The translations under genes and the position numbers were made by a program. Shown here piece after piece: positions 10,711 through 21,733 of a DNA stretch of 64,000 bases. A model generated the notes under the pieces. That model was not told the origin of the DNA, did no database searches, and saw only the letters and a program-made list of their open reading frames with translations. Origin of the DNA: Moringa oleifera. Lineage: Eukaryota > Streptophyta > Magnoliopsida > Brassicales > Moringaceae. How positions within the stretch are numbered: position 1 is the stretch's first letter; the number at the start of each line of letters is the position of its first letter. The DNA is taken from contig JAJFZO010000229.1 of NCBI GenBank assembly GCA_021397835.1, positions 6,594,001 through 6,658,000 of the forward strand, read 5' to 3'.

Positions 10711-11170
10711 CCCAGTGAGTGAGCCAGGGGAGCTGTGTCACATGGACACTGGGCATGGGATGCATGCCTCAGCCGCGCCCAACAGGCACGACATAGGCAC
10801 CTTGCCTAGCGTGCGGCAGCGGTGGGCACGCCAGCCAAGCCATTGGCGCCCAACGCTTGCCAGCCCCCTCGTCCTTGACCCTCGACATGGTGCCCAGCGA
10901 GCAAGCTAGGGAAGTCGCATCGCACGGACCTTGGGCACTCGAGGCATGCCTCGGCAGCCCTCAGTAGGCACGACATGGGTTGCTTGCCCAGCGTGCGGTA
11001 GCGGTAGGAGCGCCAACCAAGCCACGGGCGTCCATCTCGAGCTAGGCCCATCCTCCCTGCCCTCAACATGGTGCCCAGCGTGTGAACTAGGGGTGCCATA
11101 GCAGTCCCCAACAGGCATGGCGCCAGCCTTGCCAAGGGCACCCCACGCGAGCTAGTCACGAGCATGCTTT
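10711..11170 (+). repeat. IGS ~182-bp subrepeats, 2 copies plus divergent terminal copy (unit A)
   Basis: Copies begin with CCCAG(C/T)GAG at 10711, 10893 and 11073, giving a period of 180-182 bp. Each has the GGACCCTGGGCA and GGGCTGCTTGCCCAG landmarks. The last copy always diverges ('GGGTGCCATAGCAG' type) before the unique spacer. GC-rich, no coding function; ORFs on both strands are repeat shadows. Confidence 0.9.
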
Positions 11171-11835
11171 AAGGCTCGACACGTGCTGTAAGCGTTGATT
11201 TCATGGGCAAGCTGAGCTTGGCCATGTCCCCTGGCTGTGATGGACCCTGAGGGCAGCCATGGGGTGGCTGGAGGTTCATTAGACAGGGCACCCAGCATGC
11301 ACTTGGGCTAGGCAGAAGCACAGCTGCCCTAGCCAACTCGTTGCAATGCCCAATTGCGAAATTAGTGTGAATTGATAGTCTTTTCATCATGGTATTAGTC
11401 CCAAAATGACTCAAATAAATCGTGTAATTCATGAGGAGTTTGCCCTGAAGTTTGGGACCATTTTGACTCACAGGTTATTTTTGACGATTTTTTTAATTTT
11501 TGGCTATAATAAATTGATTAAAAAAATTTAGTGCCCAGAAAATTCTGCAATCTTTTCTGGTGGTAGATATGATTATTCTCCATTCATGTACAAAATTTCA
11601 GCTCAAAATTCCAAGTAAATAACTTTTTAGCCCCATTATGACATGCTCCCCCTGCCCATCCCACATGGGTGGGCACTGGGCTTGGGGAACCCAGCGTGCA
11701 TGGCATGGGCAAGGCGGCTTACTGCCCTGCCCATCCTACCAGTGGTGCGTGGCTATGGCGGCCACCACCGCTGGCAGGTAGGCGGCCGGTGACGTCAATC
11801 GAAAACTGTGGGATGCCCGATCAAAAGCCAACGAA
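11171..11835 (+). other. IGS unique stretch and AT-rich block, promoter region deleted (unit A)
   Basis: A ~210-bp GC-rich unique stretch is followed by an AT-rich block (about 11380-11640). At 11641 the sequence jumps from CCCATTATGACA to CTCCCCCTGCCC, so the candidate Pol I start present in units B, C, E and F is missing. The start of the ETS, including the paired hairpins, follows. Confidence 0.75.
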
Positions 11836-12838
11836 GTAGGGAAAACGTGGGAAATGAAATCCACTAAATTGTGGGCAACGAAACAAGAAAAATCATGGGA
11901 TAATGAGCTGGGATGTGGCTAGACAAGCTCGACAGTGTGGGCGGCGAGGCTAACGATGATGCAGGCTACGCAAAGGCCAAATCACTAGGGGATTTTGAGC
12001 ATGTAGAGTGCTTCGTCGCAGGCCTTTGAGGTACTGGAAGCGGGGTTGGATCCTGATGCTTAGGCTTGCCTAGGCAGACTCATTATGCAATGCAATCGAC
12101 GACACGATCGTCAACCGTTAGTATCAAGTGAGCCACACGGCCAGCTTGGGCACCGCGCAACACTCCTGCTATAAAGGCCTCATCAGTGGGAAAAATACAG
12201 GAAACGGAATCCGCTAAATCATGGAATAATGAGCTGGCATATGGCTAGACAAGCTCGACAGTATGGGCAGCAAAGCTAATGATGATGCATGCTACGCGAA
12301 GGCCAAATCGCTGGGGGGGATTTCGAGCATGCAGAGTGCTTCGTCGTAGGCCCTCAAGGCGGTAAACACGGGGTTTGATCTCGACACTCAAGCTTGCCTA
12401 GACGAACTTATTGCGCAGCGCGATCGATAACATGATCATCGATTGTTAGCGTCGAACGAGCCACACGGCCAGCTTGGGCATGGCATGACACCCCTACTGC
12501 CAAGGCCTTTTTGATGGGAAAAATGTAGGAAACAAAATCCGTTAAATTGTGGGATAATGAGCTGGGATGTGGCTAAACAAGTACGATGGTGTGGGCGATG
12601 AAGCTAACAATGATGCATGCTACGCGAGGGCAAAATTACTGGGGGGATTTCTAGCATGCGGAGTGCTTCGTCGCAGGCCTCGATGTGGCGAACATGGGGT
12701 TGGATCTCGATGCTCATGCTTGTCGAGGCGAACTCTTTGCACAGTAAGGTCGATGACAAGATCGTCAGCCTTTAGCATCGAGCGAGCCACACGGCCAGCC
12801 TAGGCACCACGTGACACCCCTACTGCCAAGGCCTCATC
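11836..12838 (+). repeat. ETS ~330-bp repeats, three copies (unit A)
   Basis: Copies begin at about 11836, 12185 and 12514 with GGGAAAA(A/C)...TGGGAAA. Each runs through 'GAGCTGGGATGTGGCTA', 'GATGATGCA', 'GAGTGCTTCGTCGCAGGCC' and 'GAGCCACACGGCCAGC' to the AAGGCCT end. Other units have one or two copies, so copy number varies by unit. Confidence 0.88.
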
Positions 12839-13425
12839 GATGGTCCCTTGGCATCAAAGAATCGTCCTTCGCTATCGAAACAATTTCACGCTTAGCAGCT
12901 TCGGTGCGACGGCACTCGATGACCTGTATGATCGATGGCCCTTTCGCTCGTCAGCTTGCAGCTTGTTTGGTGCTGTTGCTGCCCATTTATACTTGTAGCG
13001 TGTGTGTGATGATCTAGTCGTACGCGTTGGCAAGCTCCATGCTCCCACATCGAACTATCGGCTAGCACATCGCTTTAAGCTCGACCCCGAGCCATTAGCT
13101 TTTCGTGGGTGACATCGGGACCTTATGTCACGTGCCTTCACAAAGGAAATTCGATGATTTGAGTCAGCTGTCTTTGCACCATGTCCCTCGCGGGCATGGG
13201 TGGAAACCTTAGCCAGGCCTCATGCTCCAAGCGCAGCTTGATTTGGCATATGGCTGATTTGGCACACGGGCACTCGATCGTCCCCTCGAGTGTGAAAAGT
13301 GTTACGACAGGAATGGCCTCAGCATTTGCCTATCCAAGTGAAAGCATTTGTCCCACAATAGCTTTGGTCGCAGCGAGCCTTGCGGCATGCTTCGGTCCTA
13401 GTTGGCGTGGTGTCTTGAAAGATGC
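12839..13425 (+). other. Unique 5'ETS before 18S (unit B)
   Basis: A ~590-bp single-copy segment conserved before each 18S, from GGTCCCTTGGCATC to the 18S start. Stretches inside it translate by chance only. It is part of the pre-rRNA leader in a working unit. Confidence 0.82.
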
Positions 13426-13771
13426 TACCTAGTTGATCCAGCTAGCAGTCATCTGCTTGTCTCATAGATTAAGCCATGCATGTTTAAGTATGAGCTAATT
13501 CAGACTGTGAAACTGCGAATGGCTTATTAAATCAATTATAGTTTGTTTGATGGCACCTACTACTTGGATAACTGTAGTAATTCTAGAGCTAATACGTGCA
13601 ACAAACCCTGACTTTTGGAAGGGGCGCATTTATTAGATAAAAGGTTAACGCAGGCTTCGCCCGTTGCTCTGATGATTCATAATAACTCGACGGATCACAA
13701 GGCCATTGTGCCGGCAATGCATCTATCAAATTTCTACCCTATCAACTTTCGATGGTAGGATAGTTGCCTAC
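13426..13771 (+). rRNA. 18S rRNA gene 5' part, nt 1-346, pseudogene (unit B)
   Basis: It starts TACCTAGTTGATCC (a C-to-T or G-to-A decayed form of the universal start) and follows 18S to TTGCCTAC. There a solo LTR interrupts it. The gene resumes at 14794. Confidence 0.94.
13767..13771 (+). repeat. 5-bp target-site duplication CCTAC (partner 14794-14798)
   Basis: CCTAC precedes the LTR and is repeated exactly after it. The intact 18S has it once (CCTACTATGG). This is the 5-bp duplication expected from Ty3/gypsy integration and proves an insertion here. Confidence 0.92.
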
Positions 13772-14793
13772 TATCAGACCCTTGAATCTGAGTACCAAGG
13801 CATAGGCATGGCGAGTCCTGTTCCATGCCTAGACCTACAAGTGTGGAGGACCATGCTAGCAAGGCAATAACGCATGAGTTAGATATGAAAATGAATGCAG
13901 GAGAGTTGGTGAGAAATTGAGTTTCATACTTATAGTGGTGAGATTCATTGGTGAGTTGGGAACGTTATGGAGAGAGGGACGAAGCACACAAATAGACCTA
14001 TAAGCCCGCCTCAGGGAAAAGTGGCAGAGATGCCTCAAGCAAGCACCAGCACATGGTGGTGCGAATATGTCCAATAACAGGAACATAGGGCAGAATCCGA
14101 GAACCTAGCTTGGCATGGATGGAAAGTTCAGCAAGCAAAGATATTCCAAAAAGAAAGGATATGGCTATTGGCTAGAGGAGGATTAAGGCAATAGAAGGAT
14201 AAGAAAGAGATGTCTATCCCAAAAGCCAAGGGAGATAAGGCTCAAAAAGAGTCCTGAATGAAAACCATCTCCTCAAGCCTATCCAAATCGGTTGAAAGCA
14301 AATAAGAAGGCTTAGAGAAGACTTCAAAGGAGATGAGATCCTTGACTCAAGGAGAGTCCTTGCGAGAGAAGGATACTATCCAAACTTTGAAGATAAGCCT
14401 CAATGTGATGAAGATTCATGATCAAGATTGGGTGGTTTATCCGAAAAACATGGGATAATTAAGAGGGAGTGTTTGAGTAGGACACTCCTCAACCAGCATA
14501 AAAAGGGGGCTTGGGTTCAGTTGTAAAGACAATGAGTAATACAAACTCAAGTGTGTGGGTAGCTAAAGGCTTTGGGTGCTCTTAGAGAGAGACCCTTCTT
14601 TTGTAAATAATTCCTTTATTTTTTGAAAAAAGGTTGAGAAAGAGTTCTCGTAATACTATCTCCTTAATTGACTTTTACATTATTATCTCTTCTTCTTCGC
14701 TTGGCGTGGGCTTAGAAATTTATGTTGGCTAGGTGGACGCACTTAGCGCCATCACACTAGGGTTGCACTGATCCAGCAATAGACAATGTGACA
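13772..14793 (+). mobile_element. Solo LTR, 1022 bp, type I/II hybrid, in 18S
   Basis: A single LTR with TATCA at the start (TGTCA mutated) and TGACA at the end, flanked by the CCTAC duplication. No internal region is present, so the element was removed by recombination between its two LTRs. Its 5' half matches type I LTRs (ACCATGCTAGC, ACTTA, GATTC) and its 3' half matches type II (GTTGTAAAGACA, TCTCTTCTTCTTCGC, CAATAGACA). The switch lies between about 14130 and 14510. Confidence 0.9.
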
Positions 14794-15623
14794 CCTACTG
14801 TGGTGGTGACAAGTGATAAAAAATTAGGGTTTGATTCCAAATAAGGAACTTGAGAAATGGCTACCACATCCAAGGAAGGCAGCAAGCGGGTAAATTACCC
14901 AATCCTAACACAGTGAGCTAATGACAATAAATAACAATATCGGGCTCTTTGAGTCTAGTCATTGGAATAAGTACAATGTAAATCCCTTAACGAGGATCCA
15001 TTGGAGGGCAAGTCTGGTGCCAGCAGCTGCGATAATTCCAACTCCAATAGCGTATATTTAAGTTATTGCAGTTAAAAAGCTCGTAGTTGGACCTTGGGAT
15101 GGGTCAGCCGGTTCGCCTACGGTATGCACTAGTTGGCTCATCCCTACTGTTGATGATGCACTTGTGGTTTGCTTTAAAGAAATTAGAGTACTCAACGCAA
15201 GCTTACGCTCTGAATACATTAACATGGGATAGCATCATAGGATTTTAATCCTATTCTGTTGGCCTTTGGGATCGAAGTAATGATTAACAAGGACAGTCGG
15301 AGGCATTCGTATTTCAAAGCCAGAGGTGAAATTCTTGGATTTATGAAAGATGAACAACTGCAAAAACATTTTCCAAGGATGTTTTCATTAATCAAGAATG
15401 AAAGTTGAGGGCTTGAAGACAATCAAATACCATCCTAGTCTCAACCATAAACGATGCTAACCAGGGATCAGTAGATGTTACTTTTAGGACTCCGTTGGCA
15501 CCTTATGAGAAATCAAAGTCTTTGGGTTCCCAAGGGAGTATGGTCGTAAGGATAAAACTGAAAGGAATTGATGGAAGGGCACCACTAAGAATGGAGCTTG
15601 CGGCTTAATTTGACTCAACGCGG

Positions 15624-15655
<32 letters not shown>

Positions 15656-16068
15656 CGACAGACTCAGAGATCTTTCTTGATTCTATGGGTGGTGGTGCAT
15701 GGCCGTTCTTAGTTGGTGGAACGATTTGTCGGGTTAATTTCATTAACGAACGAGACCTCAGCCTGGTCACTAGCTACATGGAGGTGACCCTCCATGGCCG
15801 GCTTCTTAGAAGGACTATGGCCACTTAGGCCAAGGAAGTTTGAGGCAATAACAGGTCTGTGATGCCCTTAGATGTTCTGAGCCGCAGCGCGCTACACTGA
15901 TGTGTTCAACGAGTTTATAGCCTTGACTGATAGGCCGGGGTAGTCTTTGAAATTTCATTGTGATGAGGATAGATCATTGCAATTATTGGTCTTCAACGAG
16001 GAATTTCAAGTAAGCGCGAGTCATCAGCTTGTGTTGACTACGTCCCTGCCCTTTGTAGACACCGCCTA

Positions 16069-16103
<35 letters not shown>

Positions 16104-16224
16104 TAGATCGCGATGACATGGGTGGTTCATCACCCACGACGTCGCGAGAAGTCCATTGAACCTTGTCATTTAAAGAAGAAGTTGTAATAAGGTTTTTGTA
16201 CGTGAACCTACGGAAGGATCATTG
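14794..16224 (+). rRNA. 18S rRNA gene 3' part, pseudogene (unit B)
   Basis: It continues 18S after the solo LTR, through 'GGTGCCAGCAGCTGCGATAAT' (the 530 loop, decayed) and 'GGTGAAATTCTTGGATTTATG' to GGATCATTG at 16224. It has a deletion near 15160 that removes the 'CTGGCCTTAATTGG' segment and many substitutions. It is nearly full length with the 5' part, yet not functional. Confidence 0.94.
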
Positions 16225-16469
16225 TCAAACACTCACTCAACGAAACAACACATGAACACATTGTAAACACACCAGTAGGGCGGAGAGCTCTTGAGCCTGT
16301 CATCCCTTCTCGCGCAACAATGTGTGTAGGCTCGCGCCTAAGCCCCTTGTCGCGTGCAACAGCAAAACCCATAGCGCGGGATGTGCCAAGGAACTCGAAT
16401 GAAAAAGCATGCCCCAGTCGCCCTGATCTCAGTGCGTGACTGGCGATCGTATCGTCCCTAAACAATGTC
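16225..16469 (+). other. ITS1 (unit B)
   Basis: ~245 bp between the 18S end and 5.8S. It opens TCAAACACTCACTCAACGAAAC, as ITS1 does in the other units. With unit D, it is one of only two apparently full-length ITS1 copies in the window. Confidence 0.85.
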
Positions 16470-16632
16470 TAAAATGACTCTCGATAATGGATATCTCAGC
16501 TCTTGCATTGATGAAAAACATAGCAAAATGCGATACCAGGTATGAATTGCAGAATCCTGTGAACCATCGAGTCTTTGAACGCAAGTTGCGCCCGAAGCCA
16601 TCAGGTCGAGGGAACGTCTGCCTGGGTGTCAA
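16470..16632 (+). rRNA. 5.8S rRNA gene, degenerate (unit B)
   Basis: 163 nt, the usual plant length. Landmarks are ATGGATATCTCAGCTC, GATGAAAAACATAGC (normally GATGAAGAACGTAGC), GAATTGCAGAATCC and GAACGCAAGTTGCGCCC. The angiosperm motif is recognisable but G-to-A changes in the normally invariant GAAGAACGTAGC show decay. Confidence 0.93.
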
Positions 16633-16835
16633 GCACCATCACCCTTGACCTTCCCGCATCCCTTCGAGGAGGGAAGGGACGATCACGGGGTGGATGTTGG
16701 CCTTTCATGCGCCTTTGGCTCGTGGTTGGCCTAAAAAAGAGCCTCAAGTGATGTCGCGTCAAAGCTTAGCGGTGGTAGGAAAGTCTCGTGCTCCCTCGTG
16801 CTAGGCTCACGGACCCAACGATCTATCAATCGAGA
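16633..16835 (+). other. ITS2 (unit B)
   Basis: About 200 bp between 5.8S and 26S, including the GGCTCGTGGTTGGCC helix region. A similar ITS2 is in unit D; all other units have lost it. Confidence 0.85.
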
Positions 16836-18905
16836 TGCAACCCTAGGTCAGGCAGGACCACCCACTGAGTTTAAGCATATCAATAAGTGGAAGAAAAGAA
16901 ACTAACAAGGATTTCCCTAGTAACGGCAAGTGAACCGGGAAAAGCCCAGCTTGAAAATCGTGCACCCTCGACACCTAAATTGTAGTCTGGAAAAGTGTCC
17001 TCAGCGACGAATTGGGGCCCAAGTCCCCTGAAAAGGGGCACCGAAGAAGGTAAGAGCCCCATCTCGCCTAGACCTTGTCACATCACGAGGCATTGTCAAC
17101 TAGTCAGGTTGTTTGGAAATGCAACCCCAATAGGACGGTAAATTCCGTCCAAGGCTAAATACGGGCGAGAGATAGATAACGAACAAATATTGTAAGGGAA
17201 AGATGAAAAAGACTTTGAAAAGAGAGTCAAAGAGTGCTCAAATTTGTTGGGAGGGAAGCGGATGGGGGCTGACGATGCAACTTGGTCAGATATGGAACAG
17301 CCACCAGCCGATCCGTCGATCGACTTGAGGTGCAGACCGATATGGATCGCAATGGCAGCCCAAGCCTAAGCCTTTGATACATTCGCAGAGACGTCATCAT
17401 CAAGATCGTAGCTGGCAGTGCACACCATCACGGTTGTGCTTCGGCACTTGCACGCTCCAGACGTCGGCCAGCGAGGTCCCCATTCAACCTGTCTTGAAAC
17501 ACAGACCAATGAGTCTAATATGCGTGCAAGTCAACAGGCGAGTAAACCCGTAAGGGCAAGGAAATTGATTGGCGGGATCCTCGCAGGTGCACTGCCGACC
17601 GACCTTGATCTTTTGAGAAAGGTTCGAGTGCAAGCATGCTTGTCGGGACTCGAAAGATGGTGAACTATGCCTGAGCGGGCCGAAGCCAGAGGAAACTCTG
17701 GTGGAGGGCCGCAGTGATATTGACATGCAAATCGTTCGTCTGACTTGGGTATAGGGACGAAAAACTAATCGAACCATCTAATAACTGGTTCCCTTCAGAG
17801 TTTCCCTCAGGATAGCTAGAGCTCAGATGCGAGTTCTATCGAGTAAAGCCAATGATTAGAGGCATCGGGGGCGCAATGCCCTCGACCTATTCTCAAACTT
17901 TAAATAGGTAGTACGGGGCGGCTGCTTCATTGAGCCGTCCCACGAAATCAGGAGCTCCAAGTGGGCCAGTTTTGGTAAGCATAACTAGTGGTATAAAGAT
18001 GAACCAAAAGTCGAGTTACGGTGCCCAACTCATCTGCCGAATCAACTAGCCTTGAAAATGGATGGCGCTGAAGTGCACGACCTATACCCGACCATTGGGG
18101 CAAGGGCCAAGCCCCAATAAGTAGGAAGGCGTAGTGGTCGCCACAAAACCCGAAGAGCGAGCCTGGGCAGAGTGGCCATCGATGTAGATCTTGGTGGTAG
18201 TAGCAAATATTCAAATGAGAAATTTGAAGGTCGAAGAGGGGAAAGGTTCCATGTGAATGGCACTTGCACATGGGTTAGATGATCCTAAGAGACGGAGGAA
18301 GCTCATCGGATAATGCCTCGGCATGAGCTTCAAAAGGGGATCCGATTAAAATTTCAAAACCAAGACGTGGCAACTAATGCTAACATTAGGGAGTTCGAAG
18401 GCATCGATAGGGGTCTCGAAAAGAGTTATCTTTTCTGCTTAATAGCCTGCCCACTCTAGAAATGGCTGAGCCAAAGGTAAGGTTCAGCGGCTGAAAGAGC
18501 ACCGCACATCGCGTGGTGTCCGGTGCGCCCCTTGCTAGCCTTGAAAATTCAAAGGACCGAGTGCCTCCCAAGCCCGATCGTACTCACAATTGCATCAGGT
18601 CTCCAAGGTGAACAGCTTCCAGTTGATGGAACAATTTAGGCAAGGGAAGTTGGCAAAATCCGTAACCTTGGGGAAAGGACTGGCTTTGAGAGCGGGTCAC
18701 CGCGTGCCAGCCAGAGGATGGACCGAGAACAGTTCCTTTGGGGGCCTTCCCCTAGTGTCGAACAGCCAACTCAAAACTGGTATGGACAAGGGGAATCCAA
18801 CTGTTTAATTAAAACAAAGTATTGCGATGGTCCCTGCGAATGTTCACGCAATGTGATTCCTACCCAGTGCTCTGAATGTCAAGGTGAAGAAATTCAACCA
18901 ACTGT

Positions 18906-18960
<55 letters not shown>

Positions 18961-20060
18961 TTAATTAGTGACGCGCATGAATGGATTAATGAGATTTTTC
19001 CATTATCCTTGTCTACTATCCAGCGAAACCACAGCCAAGGAAATGGGCCTGGTAGAATTAACGGGGAAAGAAGACCATGTTGAGCTTGACTCTAGTCCAA
19101 CTTTGTGGAATAACTTGAGAGGTGTAGGATAAATGGGAGTTGGAAATGGCGAAAGTGAAATACTAGTACTTTTAACGTTATTTTACTTATTCCGCGAATC
19201 GAAGGCGGGGCGTCACCCCTCTTTTTGGACCCAAGGTCCGTTTCGACTGATCGATTTGGGCGAAAGATATTGTCAGGTGGGGAGTTTTGCTAGGGCAGCA
19301 CATTTCTTAAAAGATAACACCGGTGTCCTAAGATGAGCTCAATGAGAATAAAAATCTCATATGGAACGAAAGGGTAAAAGCTTGTTTAATTTTGATTTTC
19401 AGTACGAATACGAACCATGAAAGCATGGCCTATCGATCCTTTAGACCTTCGTAATTTGAAGCTAGAGGTGTCAGAAAAGTTCACAGGGATAACTGGCTTG
19501 TGGCAGCCAAGCGTTCTTAGCGACGTGGCTTTTTGATCTTTCGGTGTCGACTCGTCCTATCATTGTAAAGCAAAATTCACCAAGTGTTGGATTGTTCACC
19601 CACCAATAGGGAACGTGAGCTGGGTTTAGACCATCGAGAGAAAGGTTAGTTTTACCCTACTGATGCCCGTGTCGCGATAGTAATTCAACCTAGTACGAGA
19701 GGAACCGTTGATTCACACAATTGGTCATCGTGTTTGGTTGAAAAGCTGGTGGCCCGAAGCTGCTGTGCGCATTATTATGACTGAATGCCTCTAAGTCAGA
19801 ATCCGAGCTGAAAGCGATGCATGCACCTGTCGCCCGATTGTCGACCTACAGTAGGGGCCTCCCGGCCCCCAAAGGCACGTGTCATTGGCCAAGCCCGCGC
19901 GACAGAGGAGCCTCGCGAGCTGCCTTGAAGTGTGATTCCCACCGAGCGATTGGTAGAATAGTTTACAGATGACTTAAATATGCGACGGGGTATTGTAAGT
20001 GGTAGAGTGGCCTTGCTGCCATGATCCACTGAGATTCAGCCCTTTGTCGCTTCAATTCAT
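16836..20060 (+). rRNA. 26S rRNA gene, near full length, pseudogene (unit B)
   Basis: It starts with the decayed form of GCGACCCCAGGTCAGGC and 'CTGAGTTTAAGCATATCAATA' and ends near TTCAATTCAT. At ~3.2 kb it is shorter than the usual ~3.4 kb because of internal deletions. One, at 18026-18030, removes ~110 nt between two CAACT copies. Another, of ~69 nt at 18690/18691, is shared with unit D. The sarcin-ricin loop AGTACGAGAGGAACC is intact (19692). Confidence 0.94.
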
Positions 20061-20310
20061 CCCTCGCCCTTTCCCGAACCCCTACAACAATTGTCCCTTT
20101 CTTATCAACAATTGATGCCTCGAGCTTTGAAATCATCCTTCAAGATAATGACTTGGAAAAAGAAGCAAGTCCTTTGGGCTTGTAGAGAATGAGAAACACA
20201 AGGGAAAAACACTTGGAAACATATCGAGAAGCATTGGGGAACCAAGTGTTACTCTAATAAAAATTATATATATCTAACAGAAACTTGTCCCTCGATGTTG
20301 TCCCTCTATA
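20061..20310 (+). other. 3' spacer after 26S (unit B)
   Basis: Non-coding, conserved after 26S in all units that keep it. It contains the hairpin at 20208-20250 and then an AT run (AAATTATATATATC) before the subrepeats. Confidence 0.75.
20208..20250 (+). other. Conserved 9-bp stem-loop in the 3' spacer
   Basis: AACACTTGG (20208-20216) pairs perfectly with CCAAGTGTT (20242-20250) around a 25-nt loop, ~150 nt after the 26S end and just before an A/T run. The same arms occur in unit G and, with one or more mismatches, in A, E and F. A role in 3' processing or Pol I termination is a guess from position. Confidence 0.6.
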
Positions 20311-20905
20311 AAGTACTGCCCAATGAACGAGCTAGGGGAGCCACGTCACATGAACACTAGTCACAGAAGGCATGCCTAAGCAGCCCCCAACAAGCACGAC
20401 ATTGTGCCCATTGCTTGCTAGCCCTTTATCCCTCGACATGGTGCCCAGCGAGCGAGCTAAGGAAGCCGTCTTGCATGGAATCTGAGCACGTGAGACATGC
20501 CTCAGTAGCCTCCAGCAGGCACAGCATGGGCTGCTTGCCCAGTGTGCAGCAGCGGTGGGTGCACCAGCTAGGCCACGGGCGCTAATTACAAGCCAGTCCC
20601 CTCACTCCTGCACCTCAACTTACTTCCCAGCGAGCGAGCCAAGGGAGCCATGTCGCACGGTCCCTGGGCATGGGAGGCATGCCTTGGCAACCCCCAGCAC
20701 ACACAGCATGGGCTGCTTGCCCTGCGTGCGGCAGCGGTGGGCACGTCAGCCAAGCCACAGGTGCCTATCACGAGCTAGCCCCCTCGTCCTTGCCCGTCGA
20801 CATGGTGCCTTGTGTGCAAGTTAGGGGTGCCAAAGCAATCACCAGCAGGCATGGTGCCAGCCTTGCTAGGGGCGCCCCGTGCGAGCCAGCTGTGAGCATG
20901 CTGTG
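20311..20905 (+). repeat. IGS ~182-bp subrepeats, about three copies (unit B)
   Basis: Copies begin near 20319, 20446 and 20630, with the divergent terminal copy near 20813. The first is shortened by an internal deletion (CACGACATTGTGCCC). Same consensus as 10711-11170. Confidence 0.87.
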
Positions 20906-21220
20906 AGGCTCAGCACGTGCTATAGGCATTGATTTCATGGGGAAGCTGGGCTTCTCCGTGTCCTTCGGCTGTGATGGACCCTGAGGGCAGCCATGGAGTG
21001 GCAGAAGGTGCGCTGGACAGTGTAGCCAACATACACCTTGGGCCAGGAAGACGCACAGCTGCCCCAACCTGCTCGCCGTAATGCCCAGTTGCGAAATTTG
21101 TGTGAATTGACGGTCTTTTCATGACGGAATTAGTCCCAAAATGACTCAAAATTTCAAGTAAATAATTTTTTAGACCCATTATGACGGCTCAGACATATTG
21201 ATGTTTCATGCTACCGGGAG
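20906..21220 (+). other. IGS unique stretch, AT block mostly deleted (unit B)
   Basis: It holds the GC-rich unique stretch (GATTTCATGGG...). The AT-rich block is cut to ~70 nt because sequence between two AAAATTTC/AAAATGACTC-like points is missing near 21145. No coding potential. Confidence 0.7.
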
Positions 21221-21262
21221 TGAAATTTCATTTAAGACTCTTCATGGGGGAGGTGGTGACCT
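21221..21262 (+). promoter_or_regulatory. Candidate RNA polymerase I start region (unit B)
   Basis: It reads TGAAATTTCA (a perfect 10-bp palindrome), TTTAAGACTCTTCA and then GGGGGAGGTGG. Plant Pol I starts have a T/A-rich hexamer followed by a G run. The site lies after the AT block and 1.1 kb before 18S, a usual 5'ETS length. The TTCATG here is a decayed form of the CTCTTTAGGGGGG in units C and E. Assigned by analogy. Confidence 0.55.
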
Positions 21263-21282
21263 AGCTTGCTAGGTGCCAACGG

Positions 21283-21351
21283 GCCATGCGTGCATCCCCT
21301 GCCCATCTCACATGGGCAGGCGCTGGGCTTGGGGAACCCAGCGCGCATGGC
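21283..21351 (+). other. Predicted three-way junction at the start of the 5'ETS
   Basis: The outer stem is GCCATGCG (21283-21290) with CGCATGGC (21344-21351). Inside are hairpin 1, CTGCCCAT/ATGGGCAG (21299-21306, 21312-21319), and hairpin 2, CGCTGGG/CCCAGCG (21321-21327, 21337-21343). All pairs are perfect in this unit. It begins ~40 nt after the candidate start. Confidence 0.65.
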
Positions 21352-21388
21352 ATAGGCAGGGCGGCTTGGGGAATCCAGTAGCCAAAGG

Positions 21389-21733
21389 AGTGAGAAAAAC
21401 GTGGGAAACGAAATCCACCAAATTATAGGCAATGAAATGAGAAAAATCTTGGGAAAATGAGCTGGGATGTGGCTAAACAAGCTCGACAGTGTGGGTGACG
21501 AAGCTATCGATGATGCATGTTACGCGAGGGCTAAATTGCTAGGGGGATTTTGAGAATGCGGAGTGCTTCGTCATAGGCCCTCGAGGTGGTGGACGCAGGG
21601 TTGGATCTCGATGCTCAGGCTTACCTAGGTGGACTCGTTGGGTAGTGCGATCGATGACACAATCGTCGACCGTTAGCATCGAGCGAGCCACATGGCCAGC
21701 TTGGGCACTGCGTGACACCTGCTGCCGAGGCCT
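21389..21733 (+). repeat. ETS ~330-bp repeat, single copy (unit B)
   Basis: One copy of the ETS repeat seen three times at 11836-12838, with the same landmarks. The segment just before it is shortened by a deletion that joins GGAATCCAGTAGCC directly to the repeat start. Confidence 0.85.

Noticed and set aside
10711..11170. Regular repeats that could suggest a CRISPR array
   Set aside because: Units are ~182 bp, directly adjacent and alike along their whole length, with no short repeat plus unique spacer structure. The DNA is plant nuclear.
13772..14793. Group I intron or R2-type element in rDNA
   Set aside because: The insert has LTR ends, a TATA box, a matching PBS in related copies and a 5-bp target duplication. 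R2-type elements insert in 26S and lack LTRs, and group I introns leave no duplication.
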